64,000 bases of DNA, taken from contig JANXDI010000012.1 in NCBI GenBank assembly GCA_025059595.1, positions 32,001 through 96,000 on the forward strand, written 5' to 3'. Position 1 is the first letter of the stretch. Each line of letters starts with the position of its first letter. The position numbers were made by a program, and so were the translations under genes. The stretch comes from Candidatus Calditenuaceae archaeon (lineage in GTDB: Archaea; Thermoproteota; Nitrososphaeria_A; Caldarchaeales; Calditenuaceae). Under the pieces are notes generated by a model. That model was not told the origin of the DNA. It saw only the letters and a program-made list of their open reading frames with translations, and did not search any database. Shown here piece after piece: positions 34,240 through 42,070 of the stretch.

Positions 34240-35070
34240 CTAGCCAGTCCTCCTAGACGCTTTGCCGGCCTCCGCGAACCTCAGCAGGTTCACGAGAACC
34301 GGAAGGTCTGTCCTCGGCACCCTGATTCCACCCGACCCCTCAGCCTCCACAACCGCATACCCCTCACCCAGCTTCAGCCTGTATTCTATCGAGCCGGCGC
34401 ATTCGTAGACCTCCTCGCGGGTCAGGGGGTCTGAGTAGACTATGCGGGGCCTCGACGCAACCACCCTCCTCAGGGCCTCATCGAGGCCCAGCGGGCCGCA
34501 GAGGTCTATCAGCCTCCTCACCTCCCGCGAGGAAAGACCATCCTCCCTCGCGAGTTCTAGAACCCTACGCTTCTCCTCCTCGGAGAGGTCGGAAGCGGCC
34601 ACGGCAGACCTCACGCTGACGCTCAGGCTCTCGTCGCGAATCCGGCCAGCCCTCTCAAGCTCGTAGTACCAGGACCGGCTTATTCCGAAGTGTCTGCAGG
34701 CCTCCTCGATGCTTCTGAAGACCTCGCGCTGGACCATAAGGTCGATGTAGTTGAGGAGTTCTTCGGGTGTGAGGTCTTCTTGGCTTAGGTGTATGGAGAA
34801 GGCTATCTTCATGGCCTCTTCCGGGGAGACTTCGTAAATTATCGCTGGGAGCTCTTTTAGGCCGGCGAGCCTTGCGGCCTCGAGCCTCCGCGAGCCGTCG
34901 AGGACCTCGTATCTTTCGTGGGCCTTGTTCCACCAGAGTATCAGGGGCTGCGTGACACCTATCTGGCGGATGGAGGTGGTGAGGGCCTCTAGCCTCTCCC
35001 TATCCACCACCTGCCTCGGGTTCATCGAGGTCTTGTGAATCTGGCCGATGGGGACCGTTGCTATCTTCAT
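34240..35070 (-). CDS. parB: ParB-like partition protein
   Basis: 276 residues. The N-terminal ParB/Srx domain contains PIGQIHKTSMNPRQ and YEVLDGSRRLEAARLAGLKE (CTP-binding box: GSRR, corresponding to GERR in the family). The middle helix-turn-helix is RSIEEACRHFGISRSWYYEL. The C-terminal 80 residues are unique. It should bind centromere sites and work with a ParA; the only ParA in the window is at 60132. It is coupled by ATGA to the gene at 35067. Confidence 0.85.
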   Translation of the reverse strand: MKIATVPIGQIHKTSMNPRQVVDRERLEALTTSIRQIGVTQPLILWWNKAHERYEVLDGSRRLEAARLAGLKELPAIIYEVSPEEAMKIAFSIHLSQEDLTPEELLNYIDLMVQREVFRSIEEACRHFGISRSWYYELERAGRIRDESLSVSVRSAVAASDLSEEEKRRVLELAREDGLSSREVRRLIDLCGPLGLDEALRRVVASRPRIVYSDPLTREEVYECAGSIEYRLKLGEGYAVVEAEGSGGIRVPRTDLPVLVNLLRFAEAGKASRRTG

Positions 35071-35360
35071 GGCTTCTTGACTCTCAGTCTTAGGACTGGC
35101 TTCTTATTGTCGAGAACCTCGAGTATCCAGCGCGGGGTTTCGACTACTGGGTGGGTGAAGGCTTGGAGGGCCATGGATGTGAGGTCTCTGGCCCTTCCTT
35201 GGGGTGATATTTTCTTGTAGAGGGCCTTATACTCGGCTGCGCCGATGACGAATTCGCGCCCCTTCACGCCTGAGAGCTCGTCGGTAAGCAGGTCGCCTAG
35301 CCTCCAGACCAGCCTCAACGCCAGCCTCTTACTCCTCAGACGCGGCAGAGCCCAGCCCAC
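35067..35360 (-). CDS. Hypothetical protein between RHH and ParB genes
   Basis: 97 residues from GTG 35360, basic (KRLALRLVWRLGDLLTDELS, EVLDNKKPVLRLRVKKP). No family recognised. It lies 6 bases after the RHH gene and overlaps the parB start by ATGA, so it belongs to the same partition operon and may modulate it. Confidence 0.6.
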   Translation of the reverse strand: MGWALPRLRSKRLALRLVWRLGDLLTDELSGVKGREFVIGAAEYKALYKKISPQGRARDLTSMALQAFTHPVVETPRWILEVLDNKKPVLRLRVKKP

Positions 35361-35366
35361 CCCCCT

Positions 35367-35516
35367 CTACAGGCCTAAGCCGCTCCTCAGAATCCTCCTA
35401 ATAACGACCGAGACCGGTACACCTTCGACCCTCGCACGCTCGACCAAGGCGTCGTAAACGTCGCCCGGAAGCCTGATGTGGATGTCCCTCACGTTCCTTA
35501 GGGCCCTCTTCACCAA
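35367..35516 (-). CDS. Small ribbon-helix-helix DNA-binding protein
   Basis: About 49 residues from TTG 35516 (or GTG 35513). The sequence VRDIHIRLPGDVYDALVERA, then EGVPVSVVIRRIL, is a clean MetJ/Arc/CopG ribbon-helix-helix: a beta strand with alternating residues, helix A, turn, helix B. It is the first gene of the leftward RHH-97aa-ParB unit and is a likely autoregulator. It is divergent from the RHH/zinc protein at 35649. Confidence 0.7.
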   Translation of the reverse strand: MVKRALRNVRDIHIRLPGDVYDALVERARVEGVPVSVVIRRILRSGLGL

Positions 35517-35648
35517 CGCAGCCCACCCCGTATTCGTGGATAACCATTGTCCAGAACCATACTTTGGTTATCCATGCTAATACCACCTACCGGCATCATT
35601 CTTTGGCGTCGTGATAAGATATATATCTTAAGAGTGATTGGTGAAAGT

Positions 35649-36008
35649 GTGCCGAGGGCTGCGAGGGAGGCGGTCTGGAGCATCAGGCTGAAGCGGGAGA
35701 TTGATGAGATTCTAGAGAAGGAGGCTAAGAGGCGCGGAGTAAGCAAGAACGACCTCGTAAAGTCAATCATACTCGACTGGGCATACAGGAACGGCTACAA
35801 CAAGGTCCTCCACTTCAACTTCAGGAACGCGACTGTTACGCTTTGGGACTTCCTCCTCAACCAGACTGTTGACCTGACCGTCACGTCGGATAGGAGGCTC
35901 TTCTGCGAGAGCTGCAGGGCATATAGCTGCGGCCACATCTACTATGCCGTTACGAGTATTCCGGAGGTGGCTAGGAAGGTCCGGCGCGGCGAGATTAGGA
36001 TTGACTAG
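35649..36008 (+). CDS. Ribbon-helix-helix protein with C-terminal compact zinc site
   Basis: 119 residues from GTG 35649, placed about 35 bases after the element AGATATATATCTTA (35611-35624). The RHH part is AVWSIRLKREIDEILEKEAK followed by RGVSKNDLVKSII. The C-terminal part holds FCESCRAYSCGHIYYAV: C-x2-C-x4-C-x-H, a compact zinc-binding arrangement reminiscent of SWIM but much shorter. Probably a transcription regulator. Viral-type archaeal regulators often look like this. Confidence 0.65.
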   Translation: MPRAAREAVWSIRLKREIDEILEKEAKRRGVSKNDLVKSIILDWAYRNGYNKVLHFNFRNATVTLWDFLLNQTVDLTVTSDRRLFCESCRAYSCGHIYYAVTSIPEVARKVRRGEIRID

Positions 36009-36048
36009 TCTCTGAGGCATATTTTTCGCCGGCGGGTTTGCGGTTCTC

Positions 36049-36357
36049 GTGGGTCTGGCCTATAGGCTCGGCCTCTTGGCCGCTGTTGTTGTGCTGGTGG
36101 TGGCTGGTGTGGCTTTGGTCGCGGACTGGCCTGTGGGGCTGGGCGATTATTCGGTCGAGGTCTGCAGGGAGGTTTTGGAGGATGGGGCTAGAATTGTCTG
36201 TGAGGAGAGGAGGTTTAGCGTTCTCCGCGGGAGCCCGGTCTCGGGGGTTCTTGGTGTCGCTCTGCTCTTCCTCGCCCTAGCCCTGATTGTTGTCTTGGTG
36301 AGGGAGTATTTTGTGAGGAGTTTCGAGTATCTTGCGAAAAGGATTAGGGGCCTCTGA
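36049..36357 (+). CDS. Two-span membrane protein
   Basis: 102 residues from GTG 36049. Hydrophobic segments at residues 8-28 (GLLAAVVVLVVAGVALVADW) and 68-88 (LGVALLFLALALIVVLVREY). Between them is a short loop with two Cys (VEVCREVLEDGARIVCEERR), outside if the positive-inside rule holds, perhaps disulfide-linked. No family recognised. It converges with the zinc/HTH protein gene. Confidence 0.55.
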   Translation: MGLAYRLGLLAAVVVLVVAGVALVADWPVGLGDYSVEVCREVLEDGARIVCEERRFSVLRGSPVSGVLGVALLFLALALIVVLVREYFVRSFEYLAKRIRGL

Positions 36358-36943
36358 GCCTCCTCAGTAGCGCGCCGATGTCCCGCTCGCCCCCGCCTTT
36401 CTGGCCCGTCCTCGCCATGAGTAGGAGGAGGCCGCGTATCTCCCTTGTGAGGGCCCTCCTCTCCGCTAGGAGCCTGATGTAGTCTTGGACTCTGACCTCT
36501 CCGGCCTCGAAGAGGGCGTCAAGCCTCTTGAGCCTCTCCTGCATCGCCTTCAGCTCGGCCAGAATCTTCGAGAGCTCCTCCTCAACATCCACCCTCCCGG
36601 ACGGGCCGCCCGCCTGGCCTGACATGTGGAGCGCGTGGTGAGATGCCAGGACATCCTCGTCTAGGCCGTATTCCTCCGCGACTCTGTCGACCTGCTCTCC
36701 GGCCGCTAGCCTCTCTTCCAAGGCCCTCCTCTCAGGGTGTGTGCAGACCGTGCAGGCCACTGTCTGGGCTTGGCCGAGGCTCCTCTTCGCCTGTCTGAGC
36801 CTTTGCAGGGCTTGGAGAGCCGCCGCTGCTGGGGGTGCCGTGATGTTTAGGGTGATGTAGGCTTCCAGTCCGATTTGTCCTGCGAGGAAGAGGAGCGTGG
36901 CGATTGGGGGGATTGTGAGAGCCGCGGCTGTTAGGGCCTTCAT
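36344..36943 (-). CDS. Membrane-anchored protein with Cys/His-rich HTH-like domain
   Basis: 199 residues from ATG 36943. Two hydrophobic segments at the N-terminus (TIPPIATLLFLAGQIGLEAY, ITLNITAPPAAAALQALQRL). Next comes VACTVCTHPERRALEERLAA, then VDRVAEEYGLDEDVLASHHA: a CxxC...H...HHxxxH pattern like small phage HTH proteins of the 'CxxC-HP...R.IE..L..G' kind. A coiled coil forms the C-terminus. It is the last gene of the leftward portal operon, coupled by ATGA. Its role in the virus is unknown. Confidence 0.6.
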   Translation of the reverse strand: MKALTAAALTIPPIATLLFLAGQIGLEAYITLNITAPPAAAALQALQRLRQAKRSLGQAQTVACTVCTHPERRALEERLAAGEQVDRVAEEYGLDEDVLASHHALHMSGQAGGPSGRVDVEEELSKILAELKAMQERLKRLDALFEAGEVRVQDYIRLLAERRALTREIRGLLLLMARTGQKGGGERDIGALLRRLRGP

Positions 36944-37224
36944 GGAAGTGTCACGAGAGTGTAGAGGAGCTGAGAGGCGACCGCGATTGCTGTTGCTGTC
37001 GCGGCGAGGTCTCCGTGTCTGCATCTCCCGGACTCGATGCCTACCGCTATCGTGAGGGCTGAGAGGAGGGCCAGCATGAAGAGCCTCGTGCTCCAGGGGT
37101 CGAGGCCCCCGATGCTAGCGCCGGAAGAGGACGCGATGGATGCGGAGAGGGAGAAGGAGACTTGGGCCAGTAGAGTCATCAGGAGCCATCTTACCTCAAG
37201 CCACCTCTTCACTTTCAGCCTCAA
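36940..37224 (-). CDS. Small three-span membrane protein (holin-like size)
   Basis: 94 residues from TTG 37224, with hydrophobic stretches WLLMTLLAQVSFSLSASIAS, RLFMLALLSALTIAVGIESG and ATAIAVASQLLYTLVTLP. Size and topology are holin-like, but many unrelated proteins look the same. It is coupled by TTGA to the portal gene upstream and by ATGA to the next gene downstream. Confidence 0.55.
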   Translation of the reverse strand: MRLKVKRWLEVRWLLMTLLAQVSFSLSASIASSSGASIGGLDPWSTRLFMLALLSALTIAVGIESGRCRHGDLAATATAIAVASQLLYTLVTLP

Positions 37225-38414
37225 GTCTCCGCGGAGACGGGGCCGCCCCGAAGAAGCCCTGCAGCCAGCTCGTCGAGGGCCTCTGAGAGCCTCTCACCCA
37301 GCACCTTGGAGACAACGGGTGGAAGCGGAATCTTCGCATATTCCAGCTCGAGCTCCGGTAGGCCGAGGAGGGCCCGGGCCTCGTTTATCGAGATTATTCC
37401 GGCTTCAAGCTTCTGTGCCGTGAGCCGTGTGAGCTGTTCTGCGCTTGTCCACTCGTTGAACTTGAGGGTGAATCCTCCGGCTCCAAGTATTCTCTTGAAG
37501 GCCTCTGTGAGAGCTGTTGCGACTAGCTCTTGGAGGTCGCGGACGCGCTGCTGGAAGACGACGAGCTGGTTCCGGGAGGTCTCTAGTGTTGCGGCCTCTG
37601 TGAATCCAAGTATTATTCGGGGGACGCCGAAGAGGGCTAGTATCCTCTGCTCAATCGACTCTATCGTCCTGTGGAGTTCGAGGTCCTTGACTGGGCTGCC
37701 GAGGTCCTGGACTGTCCAGTCTCCCATGAGGGCTAGCGTGTCTCCGGGCTTCGAGCCCTGAACCGCCCGGACCGCCTCGTTGAACGTCGCGGCGTCGAGG
37801 CCCCTGTAGATGAAGGCCTTTGCAGGAATACCCTTCCTCATAAGGACTTGGTAGTAGAAGACCTCGGCCTCCCTCTTGGTCAGTATCAGTCTGTAGAGTG
37901 TCTGGAGCCGGGGGATTGGGTAGGCGAAGTCGAGATAGGGTGTTGAGACCACGTGGACCATCTCGTCAAGCCCAAGCTCAACCCGTCTAGGCTCGTGCTG
38001 AATGTATCGCTCAACCCTCCCATACTCGTCCCTCACGATGCTCACGGTCCAAGGCGCTATGAGTCTCGGGAAGTCCGAGGTCGTCTCGATGAAGGCCTCG
38101 TCGAAGAACATCAGCGAGCTGACAAGCCTCTTCACCAGCCCGCCCAACTCCACGCTCCTCTCCGCGAGATAGGCCTCGACCACGCTCCTCGCAACTTCAT
38201 CGGGCGAGACTACGCGGTAGCCGGGTGAGGCTGTCGCGGCGATGTAGGCGTCGATGCACATCCTGACCGAGGCGTCTGAGAGGGCTAGGCGGAGGAGGCC
38301 CCGGTAGTCCACCTCCCTAGGCTCACCCCAGTATCCGTCGATGGCGGTCGATGTGAAGGCCTTGGGCCGCTCAGCTCCTTTAGACTTCTTGAAGAGTCTG
38401 TCGATTATGCTCAT
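37221..38414 (-). CDS. Portal protein of a head-tailed virus (HK97/SPP1-like)
   Basis: 397 residues. Features of HK97-type portals: the N-terminal ALSDASVRMCIDAYIAATAS, the wing region SLMFFDEAFIETTSDFPRLI, VHVVSTPYLDFAYPIPRLQT with the 'H-...-G-SP..' position, the hairpin FYYQVLMRKGIPAKAFIYRG, and the crown helices QRILALFGVPRIILGFTEAA. It forms the dodecameric DNA gate of the capsid and binds the terminase. The gene runs leftward, opposite to every other structural gene. Its ATG at 38414 is leaderless behind a TATA box shared with the rightward operon. Confidence 0.85.
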   Translation of the reverse strand: MSIIDRLFKKSKGAERPKAFTSTAIDGYWGEPREVDYRGLLRLALSDASVRMCIDAYIAATASPGYRVVSPDEVARSVVEAYLAERSVELGGLVKRLVSSLMFFDEAFIETTSDFPRLIAPWTVSIVRDEYGRVERYIQHEPRRVELGLDEMVHVVSTPYLDFAYPIPRLQTLYRLILTKREAEVFYYQVLMRKGIPAKAFIYRGLDAATFNEAVRAVQGSKPGDTLALMGDWTVQDLGSPVKDLELHRTIESIEQRILALFGVPRIILGFTEAATLETSRNQLVVFQQRVRDLQELVATALTEAFKRILGAGGFTLKFNEWTSAEQLTRLTAQKLEAGIISINEARALLGLPELELEYAKIPLPPVVSKVLGERLSEALDELAAGLLRGGPVSAET

Positions 38415-38432
38415 CGGTGCGTCGAGGCTTCT

Positions 38433-38445
38433 TAGATTTAATTTC
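38433..38445. promoter_or_regulatory. Bidirectional TATA element between the portal and capsid operons
   Basis: The near-palindrome AGATTTAATTTCT lies about 20-30 bases from the portal ATG (38414, leftward) and about 26-33 bases from the GTG at 38468 (rightward). The spacing is right for leaderless initiation both ways, so one short element may drive both viral operons. Confidence 0.5.
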
Positions 38446-38467
38446 TCTGAGAAGAGTCGGCCGCCCC

Positions 38468-38758
38468 GTGGAGCTGCGGCTTCTCGGTAGGGCCTTTGAG
38501 GGCGCGGCTGCGGGGGCTGTCTACGGTTTCGCGGGCTATCTCCGGTCGCGCTCCGCGGGTGGTGAGGCTCTGAGGCTTGAGGGGATTATCACGGCCGTTC
38601 TGTGGGGGTTCTTGGCGGGCCTGCTCGGCGGCGCGCTCGGATTGGACTTTGAGTCTGCCGAGAACATTCTACTCGACCTCGGCGTGCTGGTCCTAGTCAA
38701 GAAGCTTGGTGAGGCGGCCCTGCACTCACCCCCCGTCAGGAGGGTCTGGGCCCGGTGA
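38468..38758 (+). CDS. Small glycine-rich membrane or structural protein
   Basis: 96 residues from GTG 38468 (a GTG at 38417 is in frame but leaves only two bases to the divergent portal start). The middle is hydrophobic and Gly/Ala-rich (GAAAGAVYGFAGYLRSR, TAVLWGFLAGLLGGALGLD), resembling a glycine-zipper membrane protein. First gene of the long rightward viral operon. The stop overlaps the next start by GTGA. Confidence 0.55.
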   Translation: MELRLLGRAFEGAAAGAVYGFAGYLRSRSAGGEALRLEGIITAVLWGFLAGLLGGALGLDFESAENILLDLGVLVLVKKLGEAALHSPPVRRVWAR

Positions 38759-40224
38759 GGCTCAGGATAAAGCCGAGGCCGGAATATCTCGCCCAGAGGC
38801 TCTTTAGGGTGGATAAGAGGTTCAGGACGGCGGTCAGGCCCTCCAAGCGGGTCGCGGCCGTCGCGGAGGCGTTCGGCCTCGGCCTCGACGAGGAGCAGGT
38901 CTTCACGGTCTTCCAAGACTTCACGCTGGACATCGAGCCGGGGAGGATTGTTCTTGTGCTGGGTGAGTCTGGTGGTGGAAAGAGCCTGCTTCTGAGGAGT
39001 ATTGCGGGTGAGATGGAGAGGCTTGAGGAGTTTAGGCCGGTCATAGATGCCTCTAGAATTAGGGTGAGGAGGGGTGTGCCGCTGGTGGAGACTCTGGGCC
39101 GGGACGTCTCAGACGCTCTGGAGAAGCTGAGCCTTGCGGGTCTGAACGAGGCCTACCTCTTCCTCAGAAGCTTCGAGGAGCTGAGCGACGGCCAGAAATA
39201 CCGCTACCGGGTTGCAAAGCTTCTCGACTCCAAGGCCAAGACCTGGGTTCTCGACGAATTCACATCAACCCTCGACCGCATCACGGCGAGGGTAGTGGCC
39301 TACTGCCTCCAGAAGGCCGCGAGGAGGAGGGGAGTAACCGTCTTAGCCGCGACGACGCATGATGACATATGCGAGGACCTGAATCCCGACGTGGTGGTTA
39401 GGAAGAGATTCGGCCCAGCTGTGAGCGTCGATTATAGGTCTCCGTCGCCGAGGCCCTGCAGCATTCTCGGGGAGACTGTTGTTGAGCGCGGCGATATGCG
39501 GGACTACGAGGCCCTCAAGCAGTTCCACTACAAGTCGGGGGAGGTCTTCGGCGTCAGGGCCGTCTACAGGGCTAGAGTTGGAGAAGAGCTGGCGGGCGTG
39601 ATTGTCTACTCGGTGCCGATACTTCTCCTCTCGGCGAGGTTCAGGGCCTTCCCCTTCCTCCGCGAGAAGTTCAGAGAGTCTGGAGGGATGGGTGAGTGGG
39701 CTAAGCTGGTGAACAGCCTCTTCACGCGGATTGCGCGGGTCGTGGTCCACCCGAAGTATCGGAGCGTAGGGCTCGGCGTCAAGCTCGTCAGAGAGACCCT
39801 CCCCCTCGCCGGGACGCCCTACGTCGAGACGCTGGCCGTGATGGCGCGCTACAACCCCTTCTTCGAGAAGGCCGGCATGGTGAGGGTGGACGCCCCGCCT
39901 CCCCGAGACCAGTTCTTCGAGAGGCTCGCGGCCCTAGGAATCGGCCCGGAGGCGTCCTATTCTTGGAGGCGTGTTGCGGAGAGTCTCAGAGGCGCGTCGA
40001 GGCGGGTCTTGCTGGAGGTTAGGAGGCTTTGCGTCGAGAGGCTTGAGAGGCTTAGGGCGGCTCGGTTCAGGTCTAGGACGGCTCTTCTGGCTAAGCTCAG
40101 GCGCGGCCTAGACTTGGAGGCCATGGCCCGCGTAATCGCGATGAGGCCGCTACACACAGTCTACCTCGCCTGGCGGAGAAGTGATAGGCCCGACCTACCG
40201 GAGCCCCGGGCTTCTGAGGCTTAA
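38755..40224 (+). CDS. ABC-type ATPase fused to GNAT acetyltransferase domain (COG2401 type)
   Basis: 489 residues. Residues 50-260 are a complete ABC ATPase: Walker A LGESGGGKSLL (about 69-79), signature ELSDGQKYRYRVAKLL, Walker B TWVLDEFTSTLD, H-loop AATTHDD. Residues about 275-430 are GNAT-like, with FHYKSGEVFGVRAVYRARVG, LAGVIVYSVP and the acetyl-CoA loop VHPKYRSVGLGVKLVRETLP. The fusion family occurs in archaea with unknown function. Here it is embedded in a capsid operon between the portal and the prohead protease, coupled by GTGA to the gene before it, which suggests a role in packaging, assembly or capsid-protein acetylation. Confidence 0.85.
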   Translation: MRLRIKPRPEYLAQRLFRVDKRFRTAVRPSKRVAAVAEAFGLGLDEEQVFTVFQDFTLDIEPGRIVLVLGESGGGKSLLLRSIAGEMERLEEFRPVIDASRIRVRRGVPLVETLGRDVSDALEKLSLAGLNEAYLFLRSFEELSDGQKYRYRVAKLLDSKAKTWVLDEFTSTLDRITARVVAYCLQKAARRRGVTVLAATTHDDICEDLNPDVVVRKRFGPAVSVDYRSPSPRPCSILGETVVERGDMRDYEALKQFHYKSGEVFGVRAVYRARVGEELAGVIVYSVPILLLSARFRAFPFLREKFRESGGMGEWAKLVNSLFTRIARVVVHPKYRSVGLGVKLVRETLPLAGTPYVETLAVMARYNPFFEKAGMVRVDAPPPRDQFFERLAALGIGPEASYSWRRVAESLRGASRRVLLEVRRLCVERLERLRAARFRSRTALLAKLRRGLDLEAMARVIAMRPLHTVYLAWRRSDRPDLPEPRASEA

Positions 40225-40251
40225 GACGACGAACCGGCCGACGCGCCTCCG

Positions 40252-41043
40252 ATGAGCCGGGAAAACTTCTCGGCCATAGTCGATGTCAGGGTTGAGAAGA
40301 GCGCTGATGCGGGTGGGGATGCGGGAGAGTTCATAGGCTTCTTCGAGGGAGTAGCCAGCACTCCGGCCTACGACCTCGAGGGAGACAGGTTCAGCGAGGA
40401 CGTCCTCAGGAGGAACGCCGAGAGGCTGGCTGGGAAACCCATCATGCTCATCCACGGAAGAGACTCCTCGGTCGGGCCGGTCGCGGTTGGGAAAATCCTC
40501 GAGGCCAGATACGTGGACGGAATGCTGAGAATAAAGGCGGGAATCTTCAGGGCCTTCGAGAGCGTCTGGAGGAGGGTTAGGGAGGGATTCCTCAAGGCCC
40601 TCAGCATAGGCGGGCTGATAAGGGCCTTCAGGAGGGTTCCGGGCGGAGGCCGGGAGATTCTGGACGCCGAGATAACCGAGGTCTCGCTCACGCCGCGGGG
40701 AGTGAACCCCGAGGCCAGGGTCGTCTACGCCTTTGGGAAGAGCTACAGGGTCGAGGACGGAATCTTGACCGCTTGCGAAGAGCACACCTGCGTGGCCGCG
40801 GAGGCGCTGGCTGAGCAGGTTGCTATGCTGAGGTCTGATGTCGCTTCGCTCAGGGAGTTGGTTGAGCCGCTACTCGCGGTTGGAAAGTCGGCTGAGAGGA
40901 GGCCGAAGGCTCTAGTCTCGGGCCTTTACAACGAGAGGCGGGAGAGCCGCGGCGAGCCTCTCTTCACCCCGGTCTTCGACGAGGTCTGGGAGAGGGTGGC
41001 TGGGCGGAGGGCCTCTCAGAGTTATAAAAACAGCGGGGCTTGA
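40252..41043 (+). CDS. Prohead maturation protease (HK97 family)
   Basis: 263 residues. The catalytic pattern of the HK97-type prohead serine protease is visible: His in KPIMLIHGRD (about residue 68), Ser in LKALSIGGLI (about 118) and the acidic third residue region in AEITEVSLTPRGVNPEA. GVASTPAYDLEGDRFSEDVL at the N-terminus is the family start. The C-terminal 90 residues form a helical tail (EALAEQVAMLRSDVASLREL) that may act as the scaffold. It cleaves scaffold and capsid protein during head maturation. The next gene is the major capsid protein. Confidence 0.88.
   Translation: MSRENFSAIVDVRVEKSADAGGDAGEFIGFFEGVASTPAYDLEGDRFSEDVLRRNAERLAGKPIMLIHGRDSSVGPVAVGKILEARYVDGMLRIKAGIFRAFESVWRRVREGFLKALSIGGLIRAFRRVPGGGREILDAEITEVSLTPRGVNPEARVVYAFGKSYRVEDGILTACEEHTCVAAEALAEQVAMLRSDVASLRELVEPLLAVGKSAERRPKALVSGLYNERRESRGEPLFTPVFDEVWERVAGRRASQSYKNSGA
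41021..41030 (+). promoter_or_regulatory. Internal TATA box of the major capsid gene
   Basis: GTTATAAAAA, the strongest TATA match in the structural operon, lies inside the 3' end of the protease gene, about 32 bases before ATG 41055. It would give a leaderless transcript starting at the capsid gene. Confidence 0.65.
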
Positions 41044-41054
41044 AGGCGGCGCAA

Positions 41055-42011
41055 ATGAGCGGAACAATTCTCGACAGAGAGACCGTCCAGAGGTCTTATC
41101 TCGAGTTCGGAAAAGCCCTACTCAGCAGCGACACAAACTTCCCGGAGATTCCGCCCGAGGTGCTCCGAAGCATAATAGACATCTTCATCGAGGAGAGCGT
41201 GGCCCAGAAGGCGTTCAGCTTCAAGACCATGTCCAGCGACACGCTCAGAGCCTACGTGAAGGCTGAGACGGTTGAGGTTTATGCTCCATCGGAGGGGAGC
41301 GCTCCTCCGGAGTCGAAGCTAGTCTTTGGGACGCCGATTGAGCTTGTTGCTCGGGAGGTCCGGGTTCTCTCCAAGATTAGCGACGCGGCGAGCGAGGAGG
41401 CTGTGATTGACCTCGTGGCTGAGACTGTGAGAGATGTTGGGAGGAAGATGGCTGAGACGATTGACAGGAACGTCTTGACTGGGGACGGCAGCGGCTCCGA
41501 CGCCTACAACCTATTCACGGGCCTCACCAACTCCTCGCCACCAAACGAGAACCGTAAAGACCTCGCAAAGTCTCCGCTGAACACGGACCACATTCTCGAG
41601 GCGGTCTCGACACTTGAGGAGAAGGGCTACAGAGACAGGCTCGTCCTCTTCCTCCACCCGCGCGCGGCATACCATTTGAGGAAGGACTTGGCGAGTAAGG
41701 GGCTTGAGGGTGTGAGCACGGATGTCTTCAAGACTGGGAGGTTCAACGAGCTCTTCGGCCTCGAGGCGATTCACCTCACTACTAGCATCGGTAAGAGGAG
41801 CTACAGCCAGAGCGACCAGACGAAGGTCAGCGACGCCGTTGTCTGCTACCCCGAGGCGGCGGGTGTCGGTGGTCTGAGGAGGAGGCTGACGGTTGAGAAG
41901 GACAGGGACATCGAGAGGGGCCTCACAATAATAGCTGCGAGCACCAAGTTCGCTTGGAAGGTCGCGAAGCCGGACGCAATCTACCTCATCAGGAACGCTC
42001 TCGCCCAGTAG
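41055..42011 (+). CDS. Major capsid protein (HK97 fold)
   Basis: 318 residues from ATG 41055 (a TTG at 41040, overlapping the protease stop, is also in frame). HK97-fold features: FKTMSSDTLRAYVKAETVEV with the N-arm and E-loop region, KISDAASEEAVIDLVAETVR with the long spine helix, DRNVLTGDGSGSDAYNLFTG, and the C-terminal P-domain strands GRFNELFGLEAIHL, then RRRLTVEKDRDIERGLTIIA. It forms the icosahedral shell. An internal TATA box at 41021-41030 supports the ATG and a separate strong transcript. Confidence 0.85.
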   Translation: MSGTILDRETVQRSYLEFGKALLSSDTNFPEIPPEVLRSIIDIFIEESVAQKAFSFKTMSSDTLRAYVKAETVEVYAPSEGSAPPESKLVFGTPIELVAREVRVLSKISDAASEEAVIDLVAETVRDVGRKMAETIDRNVLTGDGSGSDAYNLFTGLTNSSPPNENRKDLAKSPLNTDHILEAVSTLEEKGYRDRLVLFLHPRAAYHLRKDLASKGLEGVSTDVFKTGRFNELFGLEAIHLTTSIGKRSYSQSDQTKVSDAVVCYPEAAGVGGLRRRLTVEKDRDIERGLTIIAASTKFAWKVAKPDAIYLIRNALAQ

Positions 42012-42070
42012 CCCACCGGAGAGCAAACTCTCTCACCAATATTACCAATCCCACTTTTTCCATCTCCTCG

